Origin: Flavobacteriales bacterium
GTDB lineage: Bacteria > Bacteroidota > Bacteroidia > Flavobacteriales_E > Vicingaceae
Reading direction: 5' to 3'
Length of the DNA: 64,000 nucleotides
NCBI GenBank assembly: GCA_002706365.1
Contig: PALM01000022.1
Coordinates: 1-64,000, forward strand
Below, piece by piece: positions 1 to 7,039 of this stretch. Every line of letters begins with the position of its first letter. Within the stretch, counting starts at the first letter, position 1. Position numbers and translations under genes: made by a program. The notes below the pieces were generated by a model. It made no database searches, was not told the DNA's origin, and saw nothing but the letters and a program-made list of their open reading frames with translations.

Positions 1-1
1 A

Positions 2-748
2 GAAGAGCAGAAAGTAAAGCAAGCAGACATTGAGGAGAAGTCGCTCAACTCCCTAGTGAGCTATGTCGACAAAACCGCTGAGCAGATGATTGTTGAAACA
101 CTCAGCGAATTACTTCCAGAAGCGGGATTTATAGCTGAAGAAGGTACTTCCGACAAAGTAGGTGATCAATACAATTGGATCATTGATCCTTTAGATGGAA
201 CTACCAATTTCTTGCATGGATTACCTGTTTATGCTGTTTCAATTGCTTTGCAATTTCAAGACGAGGACGAGGACGAAGACGGTGATATTGTGCTTGGTGT
301 AGTTTACGAGGTCAATCGGGATGAGTGTTTCTACTCTTGGAAAGGTGGCAAAGCTTTTCTGAACAATGAGGAAATCAGTGTGAGTAAGGAATCAAATGTC
401 AAAGACTCCTTATTCGCCACCGGATTTCCTTACTACGACTATGAACGAATAGACTCTTATTTTGAAGTCTTGAAACATTTAGCTCAGAATAGTCGGGGAG
501 TTAGACGCATGGGCTCTGCTGCAGTAGATCTTGCCTATGTAGCTTGCGGCAGATTTGGAGCCTTTTTCGAATATAGCCTCCACCCTTGGGATGTAGCCGC
601 CGGCGCATTCATCGTTCAACAGGCCGGCGGAGAGGTCTTCGACTTCAAAGGAGGAGATAATTGGTTGCATGGGAAGGAGATCTTGGCTACGAATGGGCGT
701 TTGGATGCACAAATGAAAGATTTGGTTGGTAGAATTAAGAGTACCTAG
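2..748 (+). CDS. Inositol monophosphatase family protein (5' truncated by window edge)
   Basis: Mg2+-dependent phosphatase of the IMPase/SuhB fold, expected to remove phosphate from inositol monophosphate or a similar small substrate in the cytoplasm. The reading frame is open from base 2 with no stop, so the GTG at 56 is internal and the true start lies left of the window. Family motif 1 (WIIDPLDGTTNF, about 174-215) and motif 2 (HPWDVAAGA, about 583-610) carry the metal-binding aspartates, and GFIAEEGT supplies the metal-binding Glu pair. Oddity: an in-frame GACGAG hexamer repeat at 260-283 encodes an acidic DEDEDED stretch in what should be a short beta-hairpin loop. The stop codon lies inside a 9-bp direct repeat (739-756). 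Family sure; substrate not. Confidence 0.93.
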   Translation, partial: EEQKVKQADIEEKSLNSLVSYVDKTAEQMIVETLSELLPEAGFIAEEGTSDKVGDQYNWIIDPLDGTTNFLHGLPVYAVSIALQFQDEDEDEDGDIVLGVVYEVNRDECFYSWKGGKAFLNNEEISVSKESNVKDSLFATGFPYYDYERIDSYFEVLKHLAQNSRGVRRMGSAAVDLAYVACGRFGAFFEYSLHPWDVAAGAFIVQQAGGEVFDFKGGDNWLHGKEILATNGRLDAQMKDLVGRIKST

Positions 749-756
749 AGTACTTT
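739..756 (+). repeat. 9-bp direct repeat containing the stop codon of the IMPase gene
   Basis: Two phased 9-mers, GAGTACCTA and GAGTACTTT. The TAG stop (746-748) is part of the first copy boundary. The same unit (RTACTTNRA) recurs as four copies at 2811-2846 behind another stop codon. Confidence 0.6.
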
Positions 757-769
757 GGGTTGGTTTTAT

Positions 770-895
770 TCTCCCGCAGATCATCGCGGATGTATTTATG
801 ATTTCGCAGATTTAATATCCGTTCTACTTAAATTTCAATCGCACAAAAAAATCAGCGTGATCAGCGAATAAAATCTGCGCTATCAGTGGGAAAAA
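770..895. repeat. Intergenic CGCAGAT/ATCAGCG-type degenerate repeats
   Basis: The gap 749-914 has no credible gene. It holds several copies of a CGCAGAT(T/C)-like word (near 777 and 812) and its variants ATCAGCGTG, ATCAGCGAA and ATCTGCGCT, loosely spaced 9-11 bp apart. CCCGCAGATC from this region recurs at 12459-12468, so it belongs to a dispersed intergenic family. No hairpin terminator was recognised. Confidence 0.45.
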
Positions 896-914
896 GAAGA
901 GGTTTTTATATTCT

Positions 915-1005
915 CAAATTTCACATTTGAATTCAAATTTCCAAACTCCTTTCTCCTTAATCCTTTTTCCTTATTCCATACTTCAAGCTCCATACTCCAC
1001 TCTCC
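915..1005 (-). repeat. Phased heptamer array directly behind the stop of the TonB-C-like gene
   Basis: Thirteen consecutive 7-bp units stay in phase. Nine of them (943-1005) follow NNNNTCC (one TTC), which is GGANNNN on the mRNA-sense strand, and the first four are CAAATTT-like. The array ends 3 bp from the TGA stop (1009-1011) of the minus-strand gene, so it forms the start of its 3' untranslated region. Units vary at four of seven positions, so ordinary repeat finders may miss it. Confidence 0.75.
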
Positions 1006-1008
1006 AAA

Positions 1009-1785
1009 TCAGCACCCTATTATCCCAAAGAAAAGCACCAACTCCTGTTCTACTTTATTTCCTTTTGCATCTTCTGCCGGTTTCCAGTCGCCAGGTAAAG
1101 TTCCCATTAGCTCTAATACTCTTTCATCAAATGCCTCATCTCTAGATGAATTCCACAACTTGAGATCTTTCAATTTCCCATCGGTTCCTACCGTAAGATA
1201 CAATCTACCAGGTCCCAATCTATCTTCATCTAATTGATCGATCTCATCTTGGCTATTAGTCCGTAAATAATCGAACAAAGCTCCAAGTCCTAGCGAATAT
1301 TCAGCCTGTACTTCAGGTATTAAAGTAAAATGTGGAGTATAGTTGTGATATCCATTTGCTCGTATTTCTACTACAAAATTTGAAGACAACGGTAAATTGT
1401 TCAGTTGACTTAATTGCTCTTTGCTCAGCATTTCTCCATAATTAGAAATACCCTCGCTATAGTCTTTATCATTGCTGATCAACTTTAAAGTGGTTTGATC
1501 AAATGAGTTAACATCATTCAAATGCTCTTCTTTTAAAAAAGTTCTAGCTGAAAAGGCTGTGATTAATTGAGATCGCTTGATAGGATTGAATCTGGGTGAA
1601 AGTCCCTGAAAGATATGTGCTATCCTTTTCTCTTCTTTAATTGAAGCTTGAAAAGGTGTAAGCATGATAAAATCATCTTGCTTCTTGCAGCTCATCTTTT
1701 GATCAGTTGCATAGTACCCAACACCAATCTGCGTGCTCGCGAGAAACAAAAACATAGTACTCAGTAATAAGATGCTAATTTTCAT
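1009..1785 (-). CDS. Secreted/periplasmic protein with TonB C-terminal-like domain
   Basis: Unrecognised 258-residue protein. The N terminus (residues 1-18, MKISILLLSTMFLFLAST) is a signal peptide or signal anchor. About residues 190-254 resemble the C-terminal domain of TonB-type energy transducers: a GRLYLTVGTDGKLKDLKLWNS strand, a helix with DEAFDERVLELMGTLP, then WKPAEDAKGNKV and a final hydrophobic strand. The usual TonB proline-rich spacer is missing. It is divergent from the membrane-anchored winged-helix regulator at 1918, 132 bp away, which suggests a shared control region and perhaps a functional pair. It could equally be a stray TonB_C-fold lipoprotein-like protein. Domain call moderate; role unknown. 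Confidence 0.7.
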   Translation of the reverse strand: MKISILLLSTMFLFLASTQIGVGYYATDQKMSCKKQDDFIMLTPFQASIKEEKRIAHIFQGLSPRFNPIKRSQLITAFSARTFLKEEHLNDVNSFDQTTLKLISNDKDYSEGISNYGEMLSKEQLSQLNNLPLSSNFVVEIRANGYHNYTPHFTLIPEVQAEYSLGLGALFDYLRTNSQDEIDQLDEDRLGPGRLYLTVGTDGKLKDLKLWNSSRDEAFDERVLELMGTLPGDWKPAEDAKGNKVEQELVLFFGIIGC

Positions 1786-1905
1786 ATCATTGAATTTAAA
1801 GATTATGAGCTCAAATCTATCTATAGACTCAATCTCAAAGCGTTATAAGAATGTAAAATGATGTAAATCTTCTGTAAAATGACAGTATGCTATCATAGAT
1901 TCAAA

Positions 1906-1913
1906 TAGATTTG
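1906..1913 (+). promoter_or_regulatory. -7 promoter box TAGATTTG, apparently leaderless
   Basis: Exact match to the Bacteroidota -7 consensus TAnnTTTG. Only four bases separate its last G from the ATG at 1918, so transcription would start at or within a base or so of the start codon. Confidence 0.55.
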
Positions 1914-1917
1914 TAAT

Positions 1918-2790
1918 ATGCCCAAATTGAGGATATACCTTTTACTTCTATCATTCTTCACAATCAATTGCTTTGCAAACCAAGCATTTGAGAATGGCTC
2001 TTTGATCAATGCGATCAGAGGAGTTGGCGATCAATTGCTATTGCAGTCGGCCGATAGTACTTCAAGGGTTTTGCCTGTTTTGCAAACTGAAGATGAGTTT
2101 CTATTGAGTTTTGAAGTTGAATTAGAAATTGTTCCTGATAGCCTAGTATCCATTGTAAAAAGTCAGTTTTCACGAATAGAATTACGTGATAACTATTTAG
2201 TAGAAGTCATAAGTTGTGATAGCAATATGGTAGTCTACAGCTACCTAAAACTGCAAGATGCGAGTCGCGATATGTTAGCCTGCAAAATGAGGACACTACC
2301 AAAAGCCTGCTATCAAATAAAATTTAGTCTTTCAGAGCCAGAATACAAAGCTCATTTGAAGACAGAAGATGAAGCTATAGTTGATAATATTGGCTTTAAT
2401 AAGATGTGGTTGATCCTAATATTCATTGCAGTTCTTCTGGGATCTATCCTGATCTATTTCTTAAGAAAGAAAACACATTCAGACTCCACAGATTCGGCAA
2501 TCCGATTGGGAAAATTCCATTTTAAAGCTGCAGATGCCACTTTGATATTGAAAGAGGAGCGAATCGACTTAAGCATAAAGGAAGCTGATCTCTTGCAATT
2601 ACTGCATGAATCACTAAATCAAACGGTGGAGAGAGATGTCATTCTAAAAGAAGTGTGGGGAGATGAAGGAGATTATGTAGGAAGGACATTAGATGTTTTC
2701 ATATCCAAACTGCGCAAGAAACTCTCTGCAGACCCCGAAGTCAAGATCATGAATGTGAGAGGTGTTGGGTATAGGTTGGTGGTTGGGTAG
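1918..2790 (+). CDS. Membrane-anchored winged-helix transcriptional regulator
   Basis: A 290-residue one-component regulator with an unusual order: signal peptide (1-20), a periplasmic domain (about 21-160) with three cysteines (100, 122, 131), one transmembrane helix (163-182) followed by RKK, and a C-terminal OmpR/PhoB-type winged helix (about 196-290). The last domain shows the family's recognition-helix and wing pattern (RTLDVFISKLRKKLS, then VRGVGYRL). CadC/ToxR proteins have the DNA-binding domain N-terminal; here it is C-terminal, a layout known in Bacteroidota. The domain order and topology imply sensing outside the inner membrane and DNA binding inside. The likely partner is the divergent TonB-C-like protein. 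Target genes cannot be read. The start is supported by the signal peptide and the -7 box. Confidence 0.85.
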   Translation: MPKLRIYLLLLSFFTINCFANQAFENGSLINAIRGVGDQLLLQSADSTSRVLPVLQTEDEFLLSFEVELEIVPDSLVSIVKSQFSRIELRDNYLVEVISCDSNMVVYSYLKLQDASRDMLACKMRTLPKACYQIKFSLSEPEYKAHLKTEDEAIVDNIGFNKMWLILIFIAVLLGSILIYFLRKKTHSDSTDSAIRLGKFHFKAADATLILKEERIDLSIKEADLLQLLHESLNQTVERDVILKEVWGDEGDYVGRTLDVFISKLRKKLSADPEVKIMNVRGVGYRLVVG

Positions 2791-2801
2791 CGCGAAGCGC
2801 T
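2789..2801 (+). other. Short hairpin at the regulator stop codon
   Basis: AGCGC-gaa-GCGCT, a 5-bp stem and 3-base loop overlapping the TAG stop. There is no T-run, so it is not a standard terminator; it may protect the mRNA end. Confidence 0.4.
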
Positions 2802-2810
2802 GATTACAGA

Positions 2811-2846
2811 GTACTTAGAATACTTGAAGTACTTAAAGTACTTCAA
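2811..2846 (+). repeat. Four-copy 9-bp array RTACTTNRA behind the regulator gene
   Basis: GTACTTAGA, ATACTTGAA, GTACTTAAA and GTACTTCAA follow one another without a break, 20 bp after the stop. The sequence at 2809-2826 matches the two-copy repeat at 738-755 at 16 of 18 bases. The unit is partly self-complementary (AAGTACTT), so the array can also fold. Confidence 0.65.
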
Positions 2847-3130
2847 GTTGAGGATCTGCGTACATCTGCAAGATTGGAGGGAGAGTTGAACGAGATTAGA
2901 TTTTAAGAATTATTGACCTTATTTGCTGTGCCGCAAAGGCTCGCAAAGGCGCTTCACTCTCACAAAGTGTCACAAAGCTCTATAAATTCTCTCCTTGAGA
3001 ACCTTAGGGTAACAACTAAAATGAGATTAGTCAATTAGGATTGAAAGCTCTCAAAGAACTCTGTGCCTTCTCTGTGTAGCTATGAGCGCAGCGATTGGCC
3101 TCAGTGTCCAAAAAAAGGCCAATTACAGAA
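2847..3130. other. Gene-free intergenic stretch with degenerate repeats and a hairpin
   Basis: No credible gene between the regulator and the minus-strand gene at 3133. It contains GCAAAGG/CACAAAG-type repeats (about 2932-2980) spaced 10-11 bp apart, CTGTGCCTT/CTCTGTG words (about 3058-3080), and an inverted repeat ATTGGCC ... GGCCAAT at 3094-3123 with a 16-base A-rich loop. The inverted repeat is the only structure here that could act as a transcript end for the gene at 3133. Confidence 0.5.
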
Positions 3131-3151
3131 TTTCAGATTTCAGATCTATCC
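3131..3151 (-). repeat. Heptamer repeat (TTTCAGA) holding the stop codon of the small membrane protein
   Basis: TTTCAGA, TTTCAGA, TCTATCC in phase. The mRNA-sense unit is TCTGAAA, whose TGA serves as the stop codon at 3133-3135. The same unit appears behind accC at 3442-3475 and at 12385-12440. Confidence 0.6.
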
Positions 3152-3375
3152 TTCACTCTTTCCATTGAAGAATCATCGTAAAAGCTATCCTCAAATTTCT
3201 TCTCACTGGCAATTCCGTGTTTCAATACCACATACACCATATATGGCACTAAAAGCTGTCCCATCATGAATAAGATGAACATCAGGTCGTAAGATGGATT
3301 GAAAGCGGATAAAGCCGCAAAAAAGAAAATAAATACGGTTACTCCTAGAACTACGTAACTAACTGCTTGATTCAT
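3133..3375 (-). CDS. Small membrane protein, 80 residues
   Basis: Unrecognised. Two hydrophobic segments (about residues 6-24 and 31-50) are followed by a charged C-terminal tail (EKKFEDSFYDDSSMERVKDRSEI). It stands alone between accC, which is also on the minus strand 100 bp upstream, and the repeat-rich gap. The C terminus is encoded inside a heptamer repeat: the last codons GATAGATCTGAAATCTGA overlap AAATCTG units at 3131-3151, so the stop is the TGA of one repeat unit. No promoter box was found. Real gene likely from its hydrophobic pattern and conserved-looking composition, but no function is proposed. Confidence 0.6.
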   Translation of the reverse strand: MNQAVSYVVLGVTVFIFFFAALSAFNPSYDLMFILFMMGQLLVPYMVYVVLKHGIASEKKFEDSFYDDSSMERVKDRSEI

Positions 3376-3414
3376 GGTTATATAACAAGCAGTTGTGCGA
3401 TATGTTTGTGTTCC

Positions 3415-3475
3415 AGAACCTAGAATCTAGAGCCTAGATATATTTCAGATTTCTGATCTCAGATTTCAGATTTGC
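3415..3475 (-). repeat. Two heptamer arrays directly behind accC
   Basis: AGAACCT, AGAATCT and AGAGCCT (3415-3435, CTAG every 7 bp), then about five units of ATTTCAG/ATTTCTG/ATCTCAG type (3442-3475). The array ends 2 bp from the accC stop codon (3478-3480). The first unit type recurs at 13156, 53443 and 53627; the second at 3131 and 12385. Confidence 0.75.
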
Positions 3476-3477
3476 AT

Positions 3478-4962
3478 TTACCTTCTATTCTTTTTCCAAG
3501 CAGAAACGCCATTACCTTGCTGCTCTCCTACTAGCTCTGCTTTGCCTTTTTGCGACTTGAGAATATTAACGCCTAACCAGGCTGCGATCTTTTCTTCATC
3601 AGGGCGACTGTCTTTCAGTACATCAGGAGTAAAATGAAGTTTCACAAAGTGGGTATCGAAGTTTCCGCTTACGAAGGCTTCATGGTCAAGTGCGAATTTG
3701 CAGAAGGATAAAGTAGTTTCTACCCCATCGATCTGATATTCGTCAATTGCTCTGATCATTCGCTTGCGAGCCTCTTCCCTATCCTTTCCATAGGTAACGA
3801 GCTTAGCGATCATTGGATCATAATGGATAGGAATGTTCATTCCTTCTTCAAATCCATCATCTACTCTAATTCCCGGTCCTTGTGGACGAACATAGGTGTT
3901 CAGTCTGCCAATATCCGGAAGGAAATCATTGGTTGGATCTTCAGCATACACTCTAACTTCAATTGAATGTCCCTGTATGCTCAAGTCCTCTTGCCCAAAA
4001 CTCAATTTCTCTCCTCTGGCAATCTTGATCTGTTCAGCCACTAGATCAATACCCGTGATCTGTTCAGTTACTGGGTGCTCAACTTGCAAACGGGTATTCA
4101 TTTCAAGGAAATAGAAATTGTGCTTCTCATCAAGCAAAAACTCTACAGTTCCAGCCCCCACATAATTACATGCTTGAGCCACACGCACAGCTGCTTCACC
4201 CATTTCTTTTCTTAGCTCAGGAGTTAGCACAGCTGAAGGAGCTTCTTCAATTACTTTTTGGTGTCTTCTTTGAATAGAACATTCTCTTTCAAAGAGGTAT
4301 ACCGTATTGCCATGAGTATCGGCAAGTATCTGTATTTCTATATGTCGTGGAGATCCCACATAACGCTCAATGAACACAGAACCATCACCAAAAGCAGAAA
4401 CAGCTTCAGATACAGCTCTATCCATTTGGTCTCTGAAGTCCTTTTCCTTCTCCACAATTCTCATTCCTTTACCACCACCACCTGCAGATGCTTTCACAAG
4501 AATTGGGTAACCAATTTCTGTGGCGATCTTTTCAGCTTCATCAATATCAGTCACCGCTTCATCAGTACCAGGCACTAAGGGAATGTTGTAATCCTTAACA
4601 GCAGCTTTAGCAGCTAGCTTTGAACCCATTACCTCCATCGCTTCAGGTGAAGGTCCGATCAAGGTTAGTCCTGCATCGCTCACTTTTCTTGCAAAATCCG
4701 CATTTTCAGATAAAAATCCATAGCCCGGATGGATCCCTTCAGCTCCGGTTTTCTTTGCCACTTCAATGATCTTCTCCCCTTTCAAATAAGATTGATTTGA
4801 TGGAGCTGGTCCGATCAAGATCGCTTCATCGGCAAATCTGACAAAGAGTGCATTGCGATCGGCTTCTGAATATACCGCTACTGTAGCTATTCCCATTTCC
4901 TTAGCCGTACGCATGATTCGCAAGGCAATTTCTCCTCTGTTGGCAATCAGGATTTTCTTCAT
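3478..4962 (-). CDS. accC: Biotin carboxylase subunit of acetyl-CoA (or acyl-CoA) carboxylase
   Basis: ATP- and bicarbonate-dependent carboxylation of biotin on a carrier protein, the first half-reaction of malonyl-CoA formation in the cytoplasm. At 494 residues it is somewhat longer than the typical 445-450 of AccC. Landmarks in order: N-terminal biotin-carboxylase fold (MKKILIANRGEIA), HPGYGFLSEN (78-87), the ATP-grasp glycine loop GGGGKGM (161-167), FIERYV, and the catalytic EMNTRLQVEHPVTE. No biotin carrier or carboxyltransferase gene is beside it, so the partner cannot be told from context; it could serve a propionyl-CoA-type complex. The extra C-terminal tail (KGKAELVGEQQGNGVSAWKK) is not part of the known fold. 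Confidence 0.93.
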   Translation of the reverse strand: MKKILIANRGEIALRIMRTAKEMGIATVAVYSEADRNALFVRFADEAILIGPAPSNQSYLKGEKIIEVAKKTGAEGIHPGYGFLSENADFARKVSDAGLTLIGPSPEAMEVMGSKLAAKAAVKDYNIPLVPGTDEAVTDIDEAEKIATEIGYPILVKASAGGGGKGMRIVEKEKDFRDQMDRAVSEAVSAFGDGSVFIERYVGSPRHIEIQILADTHGNTVYLFERECSIQRRHQKVIEEAPSAVLTPELRKEMGEAAVRVAQACNYVGAGTVEFLLDEKHNFYFLEMNTRLQVEHPVTEQITGIDLVAEQIKIARGEKLSFGQEDLSIQGHSIEVRVYAEDPTNDFLPDIGRLNTYVRPQGPGIRVDDGFEEGMNIPIHYDPMIAKLVTYGKDREEARKRMIRAIDEYQIDGVETTLSFCKFALDHEAFVSGNFDTHFVKLHFTPDVLKDSRPDEEKIAAWLGVNILKSQKGKAELVGEQQGNGVSAWKKNRR

Positions 4963-4969
4963 AAAAAAT

Positions 4970-4977
4970 TAATTTTG
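4970..4977 (+). promoter_or_regulatory. -7 promoter box TAATTTTG for the operon at 5013
   Basis: Match to TAnnTTTG, 35 bases before the ATG at 5013, in the short divergent gap shared with accC. Confidence 0.5.
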
Positions 4978-5012
4978 GCTAAATTAGGTAATCTCCATTT
5001 TTAGACAATTTC

Positions 5013-5522
5013 ATGGCAAAGGAAGTTTTTGAGGAAAAGCAAGCATTTACACAATGGTGGATCTGGTTGATCTTACTGGCTGTGCTCGCTTACGAGATAA
5101 AACTCACCTTTGATCTTTATCAGTTGGATGATTATAGTGGCAGAACAGTTATGGCCTACCTTTTGATTATGCTGCCTATATTGCTAGTTTTATTGCTCTT
5201 TGCCTTTTCTAAATTGTATACAAGAGTTGATGAGCATGGAATCGAAGTGGTCTTCAAGCCATTTGGCTTTACAAAGCGAAAGTTCAATTGGGATCAAATC
5301 GAAAAAGCGGAATCAGTCAAATACAATCCTATTAAAGAGTTTGGCGGCTGGGGTTACCGTATTTCTTGGAAGGGAAAAGGCACTGCAATGAATGTTAAAG
5401 GGAATAGAGGTATTCAATTGATAATGAAGAACAACAAAAAATTCTTGATTGGCACACAAAGACCAGAAGAAGCCTTGGGTGCAATCAATGCTTATATTAA
5501 TGCGTCTGTAACCAATACTTAA
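5013..5522 (+). CDS. Two-helix membrane protein with PH-like cytoplasmic domain
   Basis: Unrecognised 169-residue protein. Two transmembrane helices (about residues 15-34 and 47-67) are followed by a beta-rich domain (about 70-165) with FKPFGFTKRKFNWDQIEKAE and IGTQRPEEALGAI, a pattern seen in bacterial PH-like membrane proteins of Bacteroidota. First gene of a run reaching 8854, with 17 bp to the next. Divergent from accC. The likely role is structural or regulatory at the inner membrane, but nothing in the sequence fixes it. Confidence 0.75.
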   Translation: MAKEVFEEKQAFTQWWIWLILLAVLAYEIKLTFDLYQLDDYSGRTVMAYLLIMLPILLVLLLFAFSKLYTRVDEHGIEVVFKPFGFTKRKFNWDQIEKAESVKYNPIKEFGGWGYRISWKGKGTAMNVKGNRGIQLIMKNNKKFLIGTQRPEEALGAINAYINASVTNT

Positions 5523-5539
5523 ATCATAAACTTAAACCA

Positions 5540-6325
5540 ATGCGAAAACACCTACGACAAGTATTAAGCTTTTTAGCACTAAGTCTATTTTTCATCTCAT
5601 CGAGTTTCGCTCAATGCAGCTTTGATTCAGATTACTCCAAGATCTTTGTTGCAGAATCATATGAAAGACCAGCAGGTGACAAGGTCCTAATAACCAGAGT
5701 AGCTACGGTTGATAAGTCGCTTTGCTATGCCGAAGCTGTTAATGGCATGCCAGACTTCTTCGATTATTTGAAATCTAATTTCACAGATCCTGAGCTATAT
5801 GCTTATATCGATCTGTTTAAAGATAGCGTGAAGCTCAATAAAGACTATAGCAAATTGATCCAAGATGACGATGAATTAGTGGCGGTGCTGCAGGAATATG
5901 AATTGAAGACATTTGGAAAGCTTCCAAAAGACACGGTTGTATTCGAAGAGATCATCGATGTGGCGGTTAAATTCTTCACCATAAAAAGCATCGATAAAAG
6001 AGGTCAATATGAGGGGAAAGTTTGTACAGGAATCAATTTGATTGAGGCTACTATGGATCCGCGAAAAGCCTTTCTAGAAGCATTTGCATTCTCTGCTATC
6101 ATGTATGACCTTAAGAATCTTTCGCCAAATCTTAAGGATGAGTTTGTGAAAGAATCAAAACAGTTATACGATTTGAATCTAGGTGTTGATGAAGAAGAGA
6201 GAATTCTTCGCGCACAAGGAGCCTTGTTGATGGCCATGAAGAACAATACGCGATTGAGTGCTATCCTTGCGTCTCACTACGCAGAGCATATGGCACACCT
6301 TCCATTTGTAATTAGAGGACAGTAG
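5540..6325 (+). CDS. Secreted hypothetical protein
   Basis: Unrecognised 261-residue protein with a clear signal peptide (MRKHLRQVLSFLALSLFFISSSFAQ, cleavage after about residue 25). The mature part is mixed and helical, with two cysteines near the N terminus (26 and 62) and one at about 163. It starts 17 bp after the membrane protein and ends 3 bp before rsmE, so it is co-transcribed with both. No catalytic motif is visible. Probably periplasmic or outer-membrane associated. Confidence 0.75.
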   Translation: MRKHLRQVLSFLALSLFFISSSFAQCSFDSDYSKIFVAESYERPAGDKVLITRVATVDKSLCYAEAVNGMPDFFDYLKSNFTDPELYAYIDLFKDSVKLNKDYSKLIQDDDELVAVLQEYELKTFGKLPKDTVVFEEIIDVAVKFFTIKSIDKRGQYEGKVCTGINLIEATMDPRKAFLEAFAFSAIMYDLKNLSPNLKDEFVKESKQLYDLNLGVDEEERILRAQGALLMAMKNNTRLSAILASHYAEHMAHLPFVIRGQ

Positions 6326-6328
6326 TAG

Positions 6329-7039
6329 ATGCGGCGCTTCTATGCTCAACTTCAAAATATTTCAGATAAGGACATCCTTCTTGATGATGAAGAAAGCAAA
6401 CACCTTTCTCGTGTTCTGAGATTGCAGATTGGAGATGGTGTAGAAGTTGTAGATGGAGAAGGCCAGCTATATAAGGCTGAAGTAGCTGAGATTAGCAAAC
6501 GTTCTTGTCGGCTAAATATCTTAGAAACCAAAAAGTCTAATGAGTCGACAATCAAATTATGGATGGCGGTAGCACCAACTAAGAATTTGAATCGTTGGGA
6601 ATGGTTTCTTGAAAAAGCCACAGAGATTGGAATTGGCAGAATAAGTCCAATCCTTTGTCAGCGTTCTGAACGCAAAGTCCTTAAGATCGACCGTCAGCTT
6701 AGAATATTACGAGAAGCCATGAAGCAGTCTCAGCGACTTTATTTACCTCATCTAGACGAAATGATGGATTTCCAAAGCTTAATAGAAAAATCAAAAGACT
6801 TTGAGGGGAAGAAATACATTGCGCATTGTGAAGAAGGGAATAAAGAATTGCTGAAGAATCTTCATCAAAGCAATGAGAATGCCCTAATTTTGATTGGACC
6901 AGAAGGTGATTTTCATCCTGATGAGATTTCAATGGCAGAGGCGAATGATTTTAAAGCCATAAGCCTTGGGGAAAGTCGCCTAAGAACAGAAACCGCAGCT
7001 ATAGCTGCTTGTCATACTATAACTCTGATCAATGCCTAG
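6329..7039 (+). CDS. rsmE: 16S rRNA (uracil(1498)-N(3))-methyltransferase
   Basis: SPOUT-class methyltransferase that methylates U1498 of 16S rRNA using S-adenosylmethionine. Length (236 aa) is normal. N-terminal PUA-like domain (about 1-70, with ESKHLSRVLRLQIGD), then the trefoil-knot domain with GPEGDF (about 190-195) and the family hallmark LGESRLRTETAAI near the C terminus. It begins 3 bp after the previous gene and overlaps the next by 8 bp, so it sits inside an operon. Confidence 0.95.
   Translation: MRRFYAQLQNISDKDILLDDEESKHLSRVLRLQIGDGVEVVDGEGQLYKAEVAEISKRSCRLNILETKKSNESTIKLWMAVAPTKNLNRWEWFLEKATEIGIGRISPILCQRSERKVLKIDRQLRILREAMKQSQRLYLPHLDEMMDFQSLIEKSKDFEGKKYIAHCEEGNKELLKNLHQSNENALILIGPEGDFHPDEISMAEANDFKAISLGESRLRTETAAIAACHTITLINA

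Noticed and set aside
927-1145. Open reading frame on the plus strand over the heptamer array and the end of the TonB-C-like gene
   Set aside because: Composition (Leu/Ser/Pro rich) is a by-product of the NNNNTCC repeat and antisense of a real gene; no start context or motif.
3063-3269. Plus-strand ORF across the repeat-rich gap and the small membrane protein gene
   Set aside because: Low-complexity product in repeats and antisense to the better-supported gene at 3133.
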